This document shows, in pieces, positions 43,523 to 55,555 of a stretch of DNA of 64,000 nucleotides (positions are counted from its first letter, which is position 1; each line of letters starts with the position of its first letter). The stretch comes from an uncultured Acidimicrobiales bacterium (lineage in GTDB: Bacteria > Actinomycetota > Acidimicrobiia > Acidimicrobiales > SZUA-35), in contig CALJSB010000027.1 of NCBI GenBank assembly GCA_937976305.1, positions 37,024-101,023 of the forward strand, read 5' to 3'. Under the pieces are notes generated by a model, which was not told the origin of the DNA, searched no databases, and was given only the letters and a program-made list of their open reading frames with translations. The translations under genes were made by a program, and so were the position numbers.

Positions 43523-44833
43523 ATGGAAGGTTCGACCGGCGAGACCGACGGCAGCCCAGAGACTCGCGGCAACCCGACGTTTGAGGGAAGCGCAGTGTCT
43601 GACGGCCGCGCCGTGACTGAACTCGCGGAGCCGCGCGACGACACCCATATTCCTCCGTGGGTCCGTCGCGCCATCTTCCTCTGGTGGACGGTCCTCGTCG
43701 GCCTCTGGCTCACGTTGCTCGTCGTTCGTCAGATCCGCGGCTTGCTCGTCCAGGTCGCGCTGGCACTGTTCTTGTCGTTTGCGCTCGAACCGCTCGTCGA
43801 TCGGCTCGGACGCCGAGGCCTCAGCCGTGGGCTCGCGACTGCTCTCAGCCTGCTGGGCCTGTTCCTCGCGACAATTTTGTTCTTTGCCGCGATGGGGCAG
43901 CTCGTCGCAACCCAGCTCACCGATCTCGTCGACAACCTCCCCGGCTACTTGCTGGATGGGCAGGCATTTCTCTCGACGCAGTTCAGCATCGAGGTGGAGG
44001 CAGACGACCTCATCGACCGCTTCCAAGATGGCGGCGACGCTGCGAGCTACGCCTCATCAATCGCCGATCAGCTGCTCAGTGCAAGCACCACAATCGCCAA
44101 CCTGTTGTTTCAAACGCTGACCGTTGCCCTTTTCACCTTCTACTTCACCGCCGACGGCCCCCGCTTGCGCCGTTCGATCTGCTCGATGCTTCCCCCTGCT
44201 CGTCAGCACGAGGTGCTGCGCGTGTGGGAACTGGCGGTCAACAAAACCGGTGCCTACATCTCGTCTCGCTTCCTGATGGCTGTGATCAGCGCCGTGTACC
44301 ACTGGATCGTCTTCACGGTTCTCGACCTGCCGTCCGCGGTTGCCCTCGCCTTGTGGGTCGGTCTCATCTCGCAGTTCATACCGACCCTCGGCACGTACCT
44401 CGCCGGCGTGCTTCCCGTTTTGGTCGCGGTCGGTGTCGAACCCAGCAAAGCTCTGTGGGTCATCGCCGCCGTTGTCATCTACCAGCAGGTCGAGAACTAC
44501 GTGCTGCAACCTCGCATCACGGCCCAGACGCTCGACCTTCACCCAGCAATCTCGATCTTTGCCGTGCTGGCAGGCACGTCACTGTTCGGTGGACCGGGCG
44601 CATTGCTGGCCCTCCCGGTTGCTGCCACAGCCGGTGGCTTTCTTGCCGCCTACATCGAGCGACACGAAGTCGTCGCAAACAGGCTGACAGGTGCATCAGA
44701 GAACCACGACCCAGAGAGCTCCAACTCGAAAAAGGCCGATTCGAACCACATCGATTCAAAAGGGGCCGATTCGACCAACCGCGTCCCCGGGGAACACGAC
44801 ACGCCCGAGAATGGTTCTACTACTCATGACTGA
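43523..44833 (+). CDS. AI-2E family transporter (PerM-like membrane protein)
   Basis: The 436-aa polytopic protein has about eight hydrophobic segments and the family stretches LFLSFALEPLVDRL, GLISQFIPTLGTYLAGVLP and YQQVENYVLQPRI. Members export or exchange small solutes such as sodium/protons or AI-2; the role here is unknown. The C-terminus is a hydrophilic tail with a short internal repeat (KKADSNHIDSKGADS). The stop overlaps the glutaredoxin start by eight bases, so the genes are co-translated. Confidence 0.88.
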   Translation: MEGSTGETDGSPETRGNPTFEGSAVSDGRAVTELAEPRDDTHIPPWVRRAIFLWWTVLVGLWLTLLVVRQIRGLLVQVALALFLSFALEPLVDRLGRRGLSRGLATALSLLGLFLATILFFAAMGQLVATQLTDLVDNLPGYLLDGQAFLSTQFSIEVEADDLIDRFQDGGDAASYASSIADQLLSASTTIANLLFQTLTVALFTFYFTADGPRLRRSICSMLPPARQHEVLRVWELAVNKTGAYISSRFLMAVISAVYHWIVFTVLDLPSAVALALWVGLISQFIPTLGTYLAGVLPVLVAVGVEPSKALWVIAAVVIYQQVENYVLQPRITAQTLDLHPAISIFAVLAGTSLFGGPGALLALPVAATAGGFLAAYIERHEVVANRLTGASENHDPESSNSKKADSNHIDSKGADSTNRVPGEHDTPENGSTTHD

Positions 44834-45107
44834 TTACGAAGCAACATCAGAAGCTGGCGTCGCCTTTTACTGGCGGCCAGGTTGCCCCTTCTGTATGGCA
44901 CTCGAGCGTTCGCTGAACAAGGCGGGCATCCCTCTCGACAAGCGGAACATCTGGGACGACCCGGATGCCGCCGCGTTCGTACGCAGTGTTGCTGACGGCA
45001 ACGAAACAGTGCCGACAGTCGCCGTCGGGCAGACCTTCATGGTCAACCCAAATCGCAAGCAAGTCGTCAAGGCAATGAAGGCCGAGGCCCCGCACCTTCT
45101 TCCATAG
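44826..45107 (+). CDS. Mycoredoxin-like glutaredoxin
   Basis: The 93-aa thioredoxin-fold protein has the active site WRPGCPFC (C20, C23) near the N-terminus and the cis-Pro loop ETVPTVAVG. Glutaredoxins of this short actinobacterial type (mycoredoxins) reduce mixed disulfides with mycothiol. The ATG at 44826 gives the right length; the frame further upstream overlaps the transporter tail and is noise. Confidence 0.88.
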   Translation: MTDYEATSEAGVAFYWRPGCPFCMALERSLNKAGIPLDKRNIWDDPDAAAFVRSVADGNETVPTVAVGQTFMVNPNRKQVVKAMKAEAPHLLP

Positions 45108-45203
45108 AGTGGAACATTCGTGGGAGATCTTCGTTCCCAATCACCCAAATCTGGGGATAAGTTCGTTTAAGATCACGTTCGACGTACATTCACCTCGCCC
45201 AAC

Positions 45204-45278
45204 ATGAGTGAAGAACGTTGCAAATCCTGGAGACTCCAGGTGGCGGGACCCGGGCGGGATCTCGACCAAAAGTTTTGA
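45204..45278 (+). CDS. Possible leader mini-ORF (24 codons)
   Basis: ATG at 45204 opens a 24-codon frame ending 26 bases before the gene at 45305. No ribosome site is visible. It spans the 15-bp palindrome at 45226-45240. Its first residues (MSEE) are like those of the next gene (MSED). It may be chance. Confidence 0.2.
   Translation: MSEERCKSWRLQVAGPGRDLDQKF
45226..45240. promoter_or_regulatory. Perfect 15-bp palindrome upstream of the small basic protein gene
   Basis: CCTGGAG and CTCCAGG surround a single A. It lies 65 bases before the ATG at 45305. A small dimeric regulator, possibly the RHH-like product itself, could bind it. Confidence 0.4.
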
Positions 45279-45304
45279 AGACGCGGAAGGAATGAGGCCG
45301 ACAA

Positions 45305-45541
45305 ATGTCCGAAGACACCGGGCGTAAGGCGCTGCACGCGTACGTGAGCGATGGCGCTCACGACCAGTGGCATGAGTTTGCAGCGGAACAGGGAGTCAGC
45401 GTCAGCGCTGTGCTCGAAGCCCTTGCGCCAGAACTTGATACTGAGCTCGAGACGGCCGCGGAGCCCCTTCGGGATCGGCTCAGCGGTGTTGTGCGGGCTG
45501 CTCGGCGAGTCGACGCAGAGCGTCGGCGCCGTCGCCGCTAG
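45305..45541 (+). CDS. Small RHH-like protein with an arginine tail
   Basis: The 78-aa product is preceded by GGAAGGAATGAGG. Residues 10-45 (ALHAYVSDGAHDQWHEFAAE, then GVSVSAVLEALA) have the strand-helix-helix spacing of ribbon-helix-helix DNA-binding proteins. The C-terminus is very basic (RRVDAERRRRRR). It could be a small DNA-binding regulator or nucleoid-type protein. No toxin gene follows; the next gene, 70 bases later, is a B12-binding regulator. I am sure it is a gene, less sure of the fold. Confidence 0.72.
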   Translation: MSEDTGRKALHAYVSDGAHDQWHEFAAEQGVSVSAVLEALAPELDTELETAAEPLRDRLSGVVRAARRVDAERRRRRR

Positions 45542-45611
45542 CTCACCGGCAACGTTCGCGGCTCAGCGCTGAGGCCTTCGGCGCGTCGTATTGGAACCCG
45601 GGGGGTGTCCG

Positions 45612-46448
45612 GTGTCCGAACCAACCCAATCTATTGGCCTCAATGAGGCAGCCGACGAGCTCGGCGTTCATTACATGACGGTCTACCGCCATGTTCGTAC
45701 CGGGCTCCTCCCGGCTGAGCGGCTTCCCTCGGGATGGTCGATCTCTCGCACTGATCTCGATGCCTATCGAGCTCGCGGCAAGGGAATGCCTGCGATCGAG
45801 CGGCAGCAGCAGATCGAAGAACGGCTCCGCCAGGGCGACGACGCTGCAGTCTGGACCATCGTCGAGTCCGTGCTCGCAAGTGCAATGCCGGTCTCGTCAA
45901 TCATCGGCGACTTGTTGATCCCGTCGATGCGATCGATCGGGGACCGTTGGGCCGCCGGCGAACTCACCGTTCTTGAAGAGCACCGGGCAAGTTCGGCCAT
46001 GTCAGTCGTGCTCTCACGATTGAGCCCGCACACCGCACGGGTCGAGGTACGCGGCAAACCCGTTGTGGTCGCGACGCCAGCGAACGACACCCACGGGCTG
46101 GCAGCGTGGTTGTTGGCCGAGCTCTTACGGGCGCACGGACACCCCGTCATCGAGCTCGGCGCCGCCACTCCACCTGAGTCGTTCGCTGAAGTCACTCGAG
46201 AAAAATCCCCTGTCGCAGTTGTGGTGACGATGTATCGGGTCGACGACGATGTCCCCGACATGATCATCGAGACCATCGAAGCCATTCGAGCGGCCAATCC
46301 GAGCACCTACATTGCGCTCGGCGGCCCGGGAATCGACCAACTCGGGGGGCACGACATTGCGGCCGACGCGATGCACAATGACTTTCCGCGACTGATTGAC
46401 GATCTCAAAGCGCTCGAGCAAGGGACTCTCAACCCCTCGACAAGCTGA
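45612..46448 (+). CDS. CarH-like B12-binding transcriptional regulator 1
   Basis: The 278-aa protein starts at a GTG eight bases after GGGGGG; a TTG at 45591 is less likely. An excisionase/MerR-type helix-turn-helix (about 5-55, LGVHYMTVYRHVRTGLL) is followed by a four-helix cap and a cobalamin-binding Rossmann domain. The cap carries W113 with E123-H124, the W-x9-EH signature that in CarH holds the adenosyl group, and the lower-ligand His161 is in NDTHGL. These are the marks of light-sensing AdoCbl regulators, though light response is inference. A second member lies at 55556. Confidence 0.85.
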   Translation: MSEPTQSIGLNEAADELGVHYMTVYRHVRTGLLPAERLPSGWSISRTDLDAYRARGKGMPAIERQQQIEERLRQGDDAAVWTIVESVLASAMPVSSIIGDLLIPSMRSIGDRWAAGELTVLEEHRASSAMSVVLSRLSPHTARVEVRGKPVVVATPANDTHGLAAWLLAELLRAHGHPVIELGAATPPESFAEVTREKSPVAVVVTMYRVDDDVPDMIIETIEAIRAANPSTYIALGGPGIDQLGGHDIAADAMHNDFPRLIDDLKALEQGTLNPSTS

Positions 46449-46679
46449 AGTCCGCCGCTTTGGGCCGAATGTTGGGCATGATCAGGTCGGCGTCATGACG
46501 GCGCGAGTCGGTGATCTTCATTCGATAACGCCGACTCTGTGCCGTTGCGTGAGAACACGGCAATCTTTCTGGCCGAGCTGGTCCAGATATCTGTGCCTCA
46601 CGGCAACACTGCTGGTTGATTCGTCGCCTGTTCATCCGCTGTTCGTCCCCCGAAGTTCACATCCCGCTGAAAGGCCCGC

Positions 46680-49160
46680 ATGGCACCCGGTTCCCGGCCC
46701 CGGCAAACCGAACTACTCCCCTACGCACGGGAAGTCATCGACGTCCCCGTCGCCGATGAACTCGGCGAATCGTTTCTTGCGTACTCACTGTCGGTCATCC
46801 AGTCACGGGCAATCCCCGACGTGCGTGACGGGCTCAAGCCAGTGCAGCGCAGGATCATGCACTCGATGAACGAGATGCGACTGAACCCAGACCGACCGCA
46901 CCGCAAGTGTGCACACGTGGTGGGCGACGTCATGGCCAAGTTTCACCCGCACGGCGACAGTGCGATCTACGACGCCCTGGTGCGCCTCGGTCAGGATTTC
47001 TCCCGTCCGGTCACCCTTGTCGACCCCCAGGGAAACTTCGGCAGTCTCGATGACCCTCCAGCGGCCTACCGCTACACCGAGTGCCGCTTGACCGACGCCG
47101 CACTCGATCTACTCGCCGAGATCGACGAAGAAACCGTCGAGTGGCGGCCGACCTACGACGGCGAGACGCTCGAACCCGCCTACCTGCCCGGCCTGCTCCC
47201 CAACCTGCTGGTCAACGGCACATCGGGAATTGCCGTGGGCATGGCCACCAACATGCCGACGCACAACCTCGCCGAGATCTACGAGGCCATCAAAATCGTC
47301 ATGTCGAAGCGGCGGCCGAAACCAACGATCGACGAGCTCATGGCCGTTGTCCCGGGGCCCGACTTTCCGACCGGTGCCATGGTCGTCGACGACGACCTTC
47401 GCACCGCTTACCAAACTGGACGCGGTACGTTCCGAATCCGGGCCACCGCCGAGATCGTCGACGTCACCAAGGCTCGCAAGGGCATCGTCGTCACCGAACT
47501 CCCGTATCTCGTAGGTGTCGAGCGTGTGGTGGCCAAAATCAAAGAGCTCGTCCAGTCAGGCAAGATCACCGGCATCTCCGACGTCAAGAACCTGTCGGAC
47601 CGAACGAGCGGGCTCCGGCTCATCATCGAGTGCAAGACCGGAATCAACCCCGACGTGCTCTTGCAGCACCTCTATAAGTACACGCCGCTCGAAGAGTCCT
47701 TCGGCATCAACAACGTGGTGTTGGTCGATGGTGTGCCCACGACGCTTGGCCTCTACGACCTCTGCTGGCACTACATCGAACATCGACTCGATGTGATCGT
47801 GAAGCGTTCCGAGTACCGCCTTCGTCAAGCGCAGGAACGGCTTCACAAAGTCGACGGCTACATCATCGCCATCGACAACATCGACCGAGTTGTCGCCATC
47901 ATCCGCGGCTCATCGGATCGAGCATCGGCCCGAGAGGCCCTGATGGCTGAGCTTTCGTTGTCCGAAGTTCAGGCCGAGGCGATTCTCGAACTTCGCCTGG
48001 CTCGCCTGACGGCTCTTGCCTACGACGAGTTGGTCGACGAGCGAACCACCTTGCTCAACACAATCGCTGATCTCGAGAAAATCCTCGGTTCCGAACAACG
48101 CCGCAAGACCATGGTCATTCGGGAGCTGGGCGAGATGGTCGAGAAGTACGGAACCCCACGGCGCACTCGCATCATTTCCCCCGGACAGATTCCTGCGCTT
48201 GAAGAAATCCAAGAGGAGCTCGTCGCTGATCAACCAGACGATCCGTGCGTCGTCACACTTGCGGCATCTGGTGTCGTGGGCCGTGAGCCACTTGGCAGCT
48301 CAAAGTCGTATGCCCCTGGTCGCCACGACGTCATCGAATCGGTGGTCGTGAGCTCGCTTCGTCGCCCGGTCGGGGCAATCACATCTGGTGGTCGACTACT
48401 GCGAGCCAACGCGCTCGACATTCCCGAGGTCGGCGGCCGAAGTCGCGGCCGCGACGCCTCCGAGGTCTTCTCGGCTGACCGCGGGGAGGAGATCATCGCG
48501 CTCGTCGATCTGCACCTCGACGGCGACAATGCTGACGGCGCCAGCAAGAACGACGACGGGACCGAACTGCTCGTGCTCGTCACCGCACTCGGCATGGTCA
48601 AACGGACCGAGCGTTCGGCTCTGGCCGAGCTCAAGAGCGGCCGAGCGGTCATGAAGCTTGACGATCGAGATCGCCTCGTTGCCGCTCTTGCTGCGCCGGA
48701 CTCCTCAGATCTGATGCTGATTGCTTCGGATGCACAGACGCTTCGCACGCCACTCGAGGGTGTGAGCGTTCAGGGTCCCGGGGCGAAAGGCGTCGCCGGC
48801 ATCAGCCTCAAGGGCAACGCCAGAGTGACCGGCGCAGGCATTGTCGACCCAGGCCAAGAGCTTTCTGTGGTGTTCACCGTGACCGACCAGGGCACCGCAA
48901 AGTCGACCTCAGTGGCGGAGATTCCGAGCAAGGGCCGAGGCACCGGCGGCGTTCGCATCACCAAGTTCCGAGATGAGACCCGTATCGAATACGCATGGGT
49001 TGGCGTGCCCGATCGAATCGTTGCGGTTGTCGGGCAGCAAGATGCACCGAGCAAGCCGGACAACTCGCCGGAGTCAATCGCCATCAAGCCGACTCGCCGA
49101 GATGGTGTCAGTTCTTCAATACCTCGCCGAATCCTTCGCATCGGCACCCTACGGTGGTGA
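46680..49160 (+). CDS. parC: DNA topoisomerase IV subunit A
   Basis: The 826-aa type IIA topoisomerase breakage-reunion subunit has the QRRIMHSM helix, [20 protein letters not shown], and the active tyrosine Y132 in [10 protein letters not shown] coiled-coil stretch ([21 protein letters not shown]) leads to C-terminal beta-pinwheel repeats. It is assigned ParC rather than GyrA because its partner lies downstream in parC-parE order and no dnaA-region genes are near, but the distinction is not certain. The preceding 231 bases presumably hold the promoter; I see no distinct motif there. Confidence 0.88.
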   Translation: MAPGSRPRQTELLPYAREVIDVPVADELGESFLAYSLSVIQSRAIPDVRDGLKPVQRRIMHSMNEMRLNPDRPHRKCAHVVGDVMAKFHPHGDSAIYDALVRLGQDFSRPVTLVDPQGNFGSLDDPPAAYRYTECRLTDAALDLLAEIDEETVEWRPTYDGETLEPAYLPGLLPNLLVNGTSGIAVGMATNMPTHNLAEIYEAIKIVMSKRRPKPTIDELMAVVPGPDFPTGAMVVDDDLRTAYQTGRGTFRIRATAEIVDVTKARKGIVVTELPYLVGVERVVAKIKELVQSGKITGISDVKNLSDRTSGLRLIIECKTGINPDVLLQHLYKYTPLEESFGINNVVLVDGVPTTLGLYDLCWHYIEHRLDVIVKRSEYRLRQAQERLHKVDGYIIAIDNIDRVVAIIRGSSDRASAREALMAELSLSEVQAEAILELRLARLTALAYDELVDERTTLLNTIADLEKILGSEQRRKTMVIRELGEMVEKYGTPRRTRIISPGQIPALEEIQEELVADQPDDPCVVTLAASGVVGREPLGSSKSYAPGRHDVIESVVVSSLRRPVGAITSGGRLLRANALDIPEVGGRSRGRDASEVFSADRGEEIIALVDLHLDGDNADGASKNDDGTELLVLVTALGMVKRTERSALAELKSGRAVMKLDDRDRLVAALAAPDSSDLMLIASDAQTLRTPLEGVSVQGPGAKGVAGISLKGNARVTGAGIVDPGQELSVVFTVTDQGTAKSTSVAEIPSKGRGTGGVRITKFRDETRIEYAWVGVPDRIVAVVGQQDAPSKPDNSPESIAIKPTRRDGVSSSIPRRILRIGTLRW

Positions 49161-49165
49161 GCAAG

Positions 49166-51220
<2,055 letters not shown>

Positions 51221-51287
51221 GCAAAGCTCGGGTGATCTCCGGCGCAGGCTCCCGAACGGCGGCCGTCGCTGCTGATACGTTCGCCAA

Positions 51288-51482
51288 GTGGACTTGCTGC
51301 GCAAATTGATGTTCTGGCGAGACGACTCGGCTGCTTGTGATGTGGCGGATGTCAAGGTCGAGGCTGTCGACGGCTACTCGGTCGACGGTTGCTTCACGCT
51401 TCCGGGTGAGGAGCAACCAGAGCAGCCGGCAGAGGTTCTCGATGCACAATCCCTAGGTACTGAACGGCCCGAGTCAAGCTGA
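51288..51482 (+). CDS. Possible small acidic protein
   Basis: A GTG-started 64-codon frame begins MDLLRKLMFW, then has an acidic stretch with two Cys. It overlaps the 3' end of the opposing HelD gene by 89 bases, and codon use looks plausible but is not decisive. It fills most of the gap after parE. No family is known. Confidence 0.3.
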   Translation: MDLLRKLMFWRDDSAACDVADVKVEAVDGYSVDGCFTLPGEEQPEQPAEVLDAQSLGTERPESS

Positions 51483-53472
51483 CGTACAGATGCCGCAAGC
51501 CGTTGGGCAGTGTGGCAATGGCAGCTGGTTCGACCACAATCACGGCGTCGAACTCAAGGCCCTTGACCTGTTCTGGGCTCACGAGGGCCACCGAACCAGC
51601 GCCCGGCAATCCACGTCGCCCAATCCGCTCGTAGGGGATCTGGCCGTCGGCCATCACCGCCTCGACCTCGTCGAGGTCAGTGTGGACGCCGACGATCGCA
51701 ACGCTGCTTGTCTTCTCGCGAAGCGCCTCGAGCTCAGCAATCAATGCGGAACCGACGTCGCCCGCACCAGCATCGACCACAAGCGGGGCCGCACCACCGG
51801 GCCGCACTGAGCGTGCGGGCGTGACTTCGGGCGCAGCTTCCGGGAGGAGACGGTTCGCCATGTCGAGGATCGCGGCCGGAACCCGATACCCGACGGTGAG
51901 CTCGGCCATGCGCACATGCTCGTCGTTCAGACTGTGCCCCATCGCAGCAAGCGCGAGTTCCCACGAGCCTGGCGCCACCACCGACGTCGCTTGTGCCAAG
52001 TCGCCAAGCACCGTCATCGATCCGGATCGGGCTCGTCGGCGCAACATGCGAAGCGCCATGGCCGACAGATCTTGTGCCTCATCAACGACAACATGGCCAT
52101 ACGTTGTGGCAACACCAGCAGTGAGAAAGACCGCTTCGTCGAGCAGTCCCATGTCGGCGTCAGTCCACTGCTCGTCCGCCAGCTTTGATGATGGCTTTCG
52201 TCGCAGCAACGACTGCTCATCGCTGCTCAGGAGTCCATCAGCAGCAGCGGCCAGCCTCTTGGGCGAACCGAGCAGCTCGCGCACGATGACCGCGGCAGAC
52301 ATGGTCGGCCACATCTTGTCGAGATCCTTCTTAAACGTGGCGTCGGACTGCAGGGCGCGGGTGAACGCGGGCTGCGTGCCGGTGTCGACTCCTGCTCGTT
52401 GCCCATGACGGCGCCACGCTTCTCGGATGAGCATCTGGCGGAACACATCTCTGGCGTCGTTGGCTGGCAGCTTTCGGGCCAGCGCAGTTTTCTGAAGTTG
52501 TTCGACCTCAGATGCATCCAGCCGCACGACGTTGACGCCAGCCCGAAGCTCCAGCCCGTCTTTGGGCACCTGCACCCGCGACCGCACGGACTGCTCGATG
52601 ACGGCTGCCATTCGCACGTCGCCCTTGATCCTTCTGACGATGTCGTCATCTGACCCTCGCACTCGAAACCGGGCGCCGAGCAGATTCGGCGCGGTCGTCT
52701 GGATCACCGATGTCTCACCGAGAGACGGCAGCACTTCTGCGATATAGCGCAAGAACACAGTGTTCGGGCCAACCACGAGCACCTGCGTGTCAGCGAGCAA
52801 TTCTCGGTGCTGAAAGAGCAGATACGCAGCACGATGCAGGCCGACCGCTGTCTTGCCGGTTCCCGGGCCACCCTGCACGATGAGAAGCTCATCGAGATCA
52901 GCACGAATGATCTCGTCCTGCTCAGCGGCGATCGTCGCAACGATGTCGCGCATCTGGCCCGACCTAGCTCGGTCGAGTTCGGCGAGCAGCGGGTCGGGCA
53001 GTCCGCCGCCACCGCCACTGTCCGGATCGGTCAAATCCTCATCGAAGAGGGCAACAACCGTGCGATCGTCGATGCTGTAACGCCGGCGATGAACGAGACC
53101 ACAGGGGTCGACGGACGTTGCCCGATAAAAGGCGGCAGACACCGGTGCCCGCCAATCCAGAATCACTGGCTGGCCGTCGGCATCCTCGACGTGCCGACGC
53201 CCGACGTACCAGAGATCACCCGCCTTGGCTCCGTACCCCTCTTCCTCGATGCGACCAAAACACAGCGGCCCCGAACCGACCTGCAGATCTCGCTCTCGCT
53301 TCCTCAGGTGCCACTGAGCGATGCGGGCATCAACGGTGTTCTCATCGCGCACAGCACGATCTGAAACAGCACGGGCGACTTCGGCTCGCCCCTGCATCGC
53401 CTCGAGACATTCGTGAGCCCAGTCAAGCAGCCGTTGCTCGGCCAGCAGCTGTTCGTCTTCTGGATTCGACAT
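51394..53472 (-). CDS. HelD-type superfamily 1 helicase-like ATPase
   Basis: The 692-aa protein has the UvrD-like motor with Walker A QGGPGTGKTAVGLHR near residue 210, VVDEAQDLSAMALRML (motif II), and the late motifs VSPEQVKGLEFDAV and YVSLTRAVQYLG. An N-terminal coiled-coil region (about 1-60) is typical of HelD, which binds RNA polymerase and releases stalled complexes; the actinobacterial HelR branch can give rifamycin tolerance. No DNA-binding 2B-like insert is clear. Function as an RNA polymerase recycling factor is by family. Confidence 0.87.
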   Translation of the reverse strand: MSNPEDEQLLAEQRLLDWAHECLEAMQGRAEVARAVSDRAVRDENTVDARIAQWHLRKRERDLQVGSGPLCFGRIEEEGYGAKAGDLWYVGRRHVEDADGQPVILDWRAPVSAAFYRATSVDPCGLVHRRRYSIDDRTVVALFDEDLTDPDSGGGGGLPDPLLAELDRARSGQMRDIVATIAAEQDEIIRADLDELLIVQGGPGTGKTAVGLHRAAYLLFQHRELLADTQVLVVGPNTVFLRYIAEVLPSLGETSVIQTTAPNLLGARFRVRGSDDDIVRRIKGDVRMAAVIEQSVRSRVQVPKDGLELRAGVNVVRLDASEVEQLQKTALARKLPANDARDVFRQMLIREAWRRHGQRAGVDTGTQPAFTRALQSDATFKKDLDKMWPTMSAAVIVRELLGSPKRLAAAADGLLSSDEQSLLRRKPSSKLADEQWTDADMGLLDEAVFLTAGVATTYGHVVVDEAQDLSAMALRMLRRRARSGSMTVLGDLAQATSVVAPGSWELALAAMGHSLNDEHVRMAELTVGYRVPAAILDMANRLLPEAAPEVTPARSVRPGGAAPLVVDAGAGDVGSALIAELEALREKTSSVAIVGVHTDLDEVEAVMADGQIPYERIGRRGLPGAGSVALVSPEQVKGLEFDAVIVVEPAAIATLPNGLRHLYVSLTRAVQYLGIVHREPLPAALVAPHPEA

Positions 53473-53535
53473 GGGCCGAGCAATCTAGCTTGGCCAATCC
53501 TGTTCGTTCAACGAAAGAGGAGACGAGGGCGGTTG

Positions 53536-54618
53536 TCAGCCCGCAGGTTGTGCGCGGTCGGCGAGCCCAACTTCGGGTGAGATCGCGCCACCGAGAGTCC
53601 GGTACAAGAAGAACAATCCGATGCCCCAGATCGCCGAAGTCAATCCGCTGAGCAGTGCGCCAACGACCTGGAGGGCAAGGAACAAGGGGGCATTCGAGGC
53701 GCCAAACAGGTCGGCGACGATGATGATCGAGGCCTCAGGGTCGACCTGATTGCCGAACGCTCCGCCGATCGGCGCCGTGATGAGACCACCCGTGAGCTGA
53801 ATGCCGGCGAGGAGAACGACAAGCAGGCCAAGCCGGCCGGTGATGCCCCAGAACGCACCGCTCGTAAGCCGCCACGAGCTGGTGAACGAGCCAACACCTC
53901 GAGGCGCTACCGCCGCTCCGGTTGACACCAGTGACAGCCGGACACCGAGGTAGAGGCCGAGCCCGATCAACAAGAACCCCACCAGCACCGCCAATCCGGC
54001 ACCACCGATTGATGCCATTGCAGCGACGAGCAGCAGCCCGACGACGCCAAACACAATGAACAGGAGGACAAGACCCAAGAAAGCACCAAGCACCCGTGGG
54101 AGACGGCGGCCAGCATGGGCCAGCGACTCACCCCAGGGCAGAGGCGCTCCGGCCTTGGCGTGACCAGCCTGATGCACGATGGCAGCAGCCAAGATGAGCC
54201 CGGCCACCGTCGATAGGAGAAACGAGCCGAAGAAGAGGTAGCTGGTTCGGGCCTCAAAGCCGACGAACTCGATGGTGCCATCCACCCGATCGACATTAAG
54301 CACCAGGCCCTCGAGCGCCTGAAAGGTCAACAACCCACTGATCAGCGCAACGGGGAGAGAAATCACAACGACCAGCGTGAACAGGTGGCCGGCACGTTCC
54401 CGAATGATGTCCATCACCGAAGAAAGCCACGTGCCAACCGGTTCAAGATCAGAGGAAGGAGAGCCTTGCGGACCGGCCTCGGGCTGCAACCTGGCCTGGG
54501 TCCATTGCGAACCATCCCACCAGCGATGCTGACCTGGTTGCTCGGGGTCGGCATACCAGCCCGGCACGGGAAGCGAGTTGCTCTCTCCCAGGGGATCATG
54601 ATGTGGGTTGTCGCTCAT
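53536..54618 (-). CDS. DUF2510 membrane protein
   Basis: The 360-aa protein begins with a DUF2510 module (about 17-40, PGWYADPEQPGQHRWWDGSQ), a short motif common in actinobacterial membrane proteins. Six or so hydrophobic segments follow, with a glycerophosphodiester-phosphodiesterase-like membrane-domain look (GGAGLAVLVGFLLIGLGLYL, RLSLVSTGAAVAPRG). Role unknown. The ATG overlaps the stop of the endonuclease/phosphatase gene by four bases (ATGA), so the two are coupled. Longer frames upstream are noise. Confidence 0.83.
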   Translation of the reverse strand: MSDNPHHDPLGESNSLPVPGWYADPEQPGQHRWWDGSQWTQARLQPEAGPQGSPSSDLEPVGTWLSSVMDIIRERAGHLFTLVVVISLPVALISGLLTFQALEGLVLNVDRVDGTIEFVGFEARTSYLFFGSFLLSTVAGLILAAAIVHQAGHAKAGAPLPWGESLAHAGRRLPRVLGAFLGLVLLFIVFGVVGLLLVAAMASIGGAGLAVLVGFLLIGLGLYLGVRLSLVSTGAAVAPRGVGSFTSSWRLTSGAFWGITGRLGLLVVLLAGIQLTGGLITAPIGGAFGNQVDPEASIIIVADLFGASNAPLFLALQVVGALLSGLTSAIWGIGLFFLYRTLGGAISPEVGLADRAQPAG

Positions 54619-55427
54619 GTGTTGTCCCGGGGACGGCGTTCGTCGAGTTCGACCACCACGGCGGAATGATCCGATGGTACGACGCCTTCGTGGGGCTCCA
54701 GACCCGCAAGCCACGCTCGAAGCGGATTGCCGGTGGGTTTTGGTCGCGGCCACGACGTCATGACGTAGTCGAGTCGACGACGAGGCCATTGGGCATCGGG
54801 TGAGTGTTGGTTCTCGCGAGTCCAGGTATGCCCTGGACCATCACCAACCGCAGCCCACGCATCGGTGAAGACAACGCCGGGCACATAGGAGGGCGCAAGG
54901 CCTGTGAGCCGCCGGATCTCATCGGACTCAGGTACGGAGTTGAAGTCGCCCCCAAGGACAACAGGAAAAGCGAGGCCCTCGACATCGCCGATGAGCGAAT
55001 GTGTCCAGTCCATCACTGCCTGCAACTGGCGTTGCCGCGTTTGCGAACCGTCGTATCGCCAATCGAGGTGAGTGCAGACAGCCCACACGGGCCCCTGCGG
55101 ACGGTCGATCTGGGCCGCAACAGCGGAACGGTGCCCGGGTGCACCATCAGGGCCAGGGAGGATCAGCGTCTCGTGGCTCATGATGGGCCAGCGGCTCAGA
55201 ATGGCGTTGCCAAACTCGTGGCGCCTGCCATCGGCGCGGTGACTTCGGGCGACGTGATATCCGAGAGGCTCAGCGAGTAGATCGGCCTGATCATCGTCAT
55301 CGTCGGACCAGACTTCTTGGAGAAGGGAAAGGTCAGCATCGACTCGGGCGAGTTCGGTAGCGATTGCCGGTTGGCGCTCTACCCAGGGGCCGAATCGCCA
55401 CCACAGATTCCAAGTCATCACTCGCAT
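54615..55427 (-). CDS. Endonuclease/exonuclease/phosphatase family hydrolase
   Basis: The 270-aa protein has the EEP-fold blocks: TWNLWWRFG at the start, LLQEVWSD (metal Glu), THLDWRYDGS (His/Asp), GGDFNSVPES and the final SDHSAVVVEL. This is a complete single domain without a signal peptide. Family members cut nucleic acids, inositol phosphates or sphingomyelin; the coupling to a membrane protein gene hints at a lipid or phosphodiester substrate, which is inference. It is divergent from the second B12-regulator gene. Confidence 0.87.
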   Translation of the reverse strand: MRVMTWNLWWRFGPWVERQPAIATELARVDADLSLLQEVWSDDDDDQADLLAEPLGYHVARSHRADGRRHEFGNAILSRWPIMSHETLILPGPDGAPGHRSAVAAQIDRPQGPVWAVCTHLDWRYDGSQTRQRQLQAVMDWTHSLIGDVEGLAFPVVLGGDFNSVPESDEIRRLTGLAPSYVPGVVFTDAWAAVGDGPGHTWTRENQHSPDAQWPRRRLDYVMTSWPRPKPTGNPLRAWLAGLEPHEGVVPSDHSAVVVELDERRPRDNT

Positions 55428-55555
55428 TATCAGACGCTATCGGAGGACCTCAGAGCTCAAGCTGTCGCCGAATGAGCGGTGATGGCCACAACGACCGACA
55501 AGCGATATTGCGCCTGATGCTCCATCCTTGTGCCGGCTCCTCGTACTCTCTGACC

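Noticed and set aside
45305..46448. Toxin-antitoxin pair
   Set aside because: The RHH-like protein is not followed by a toxin; the next gene is a B12-binding regulator.
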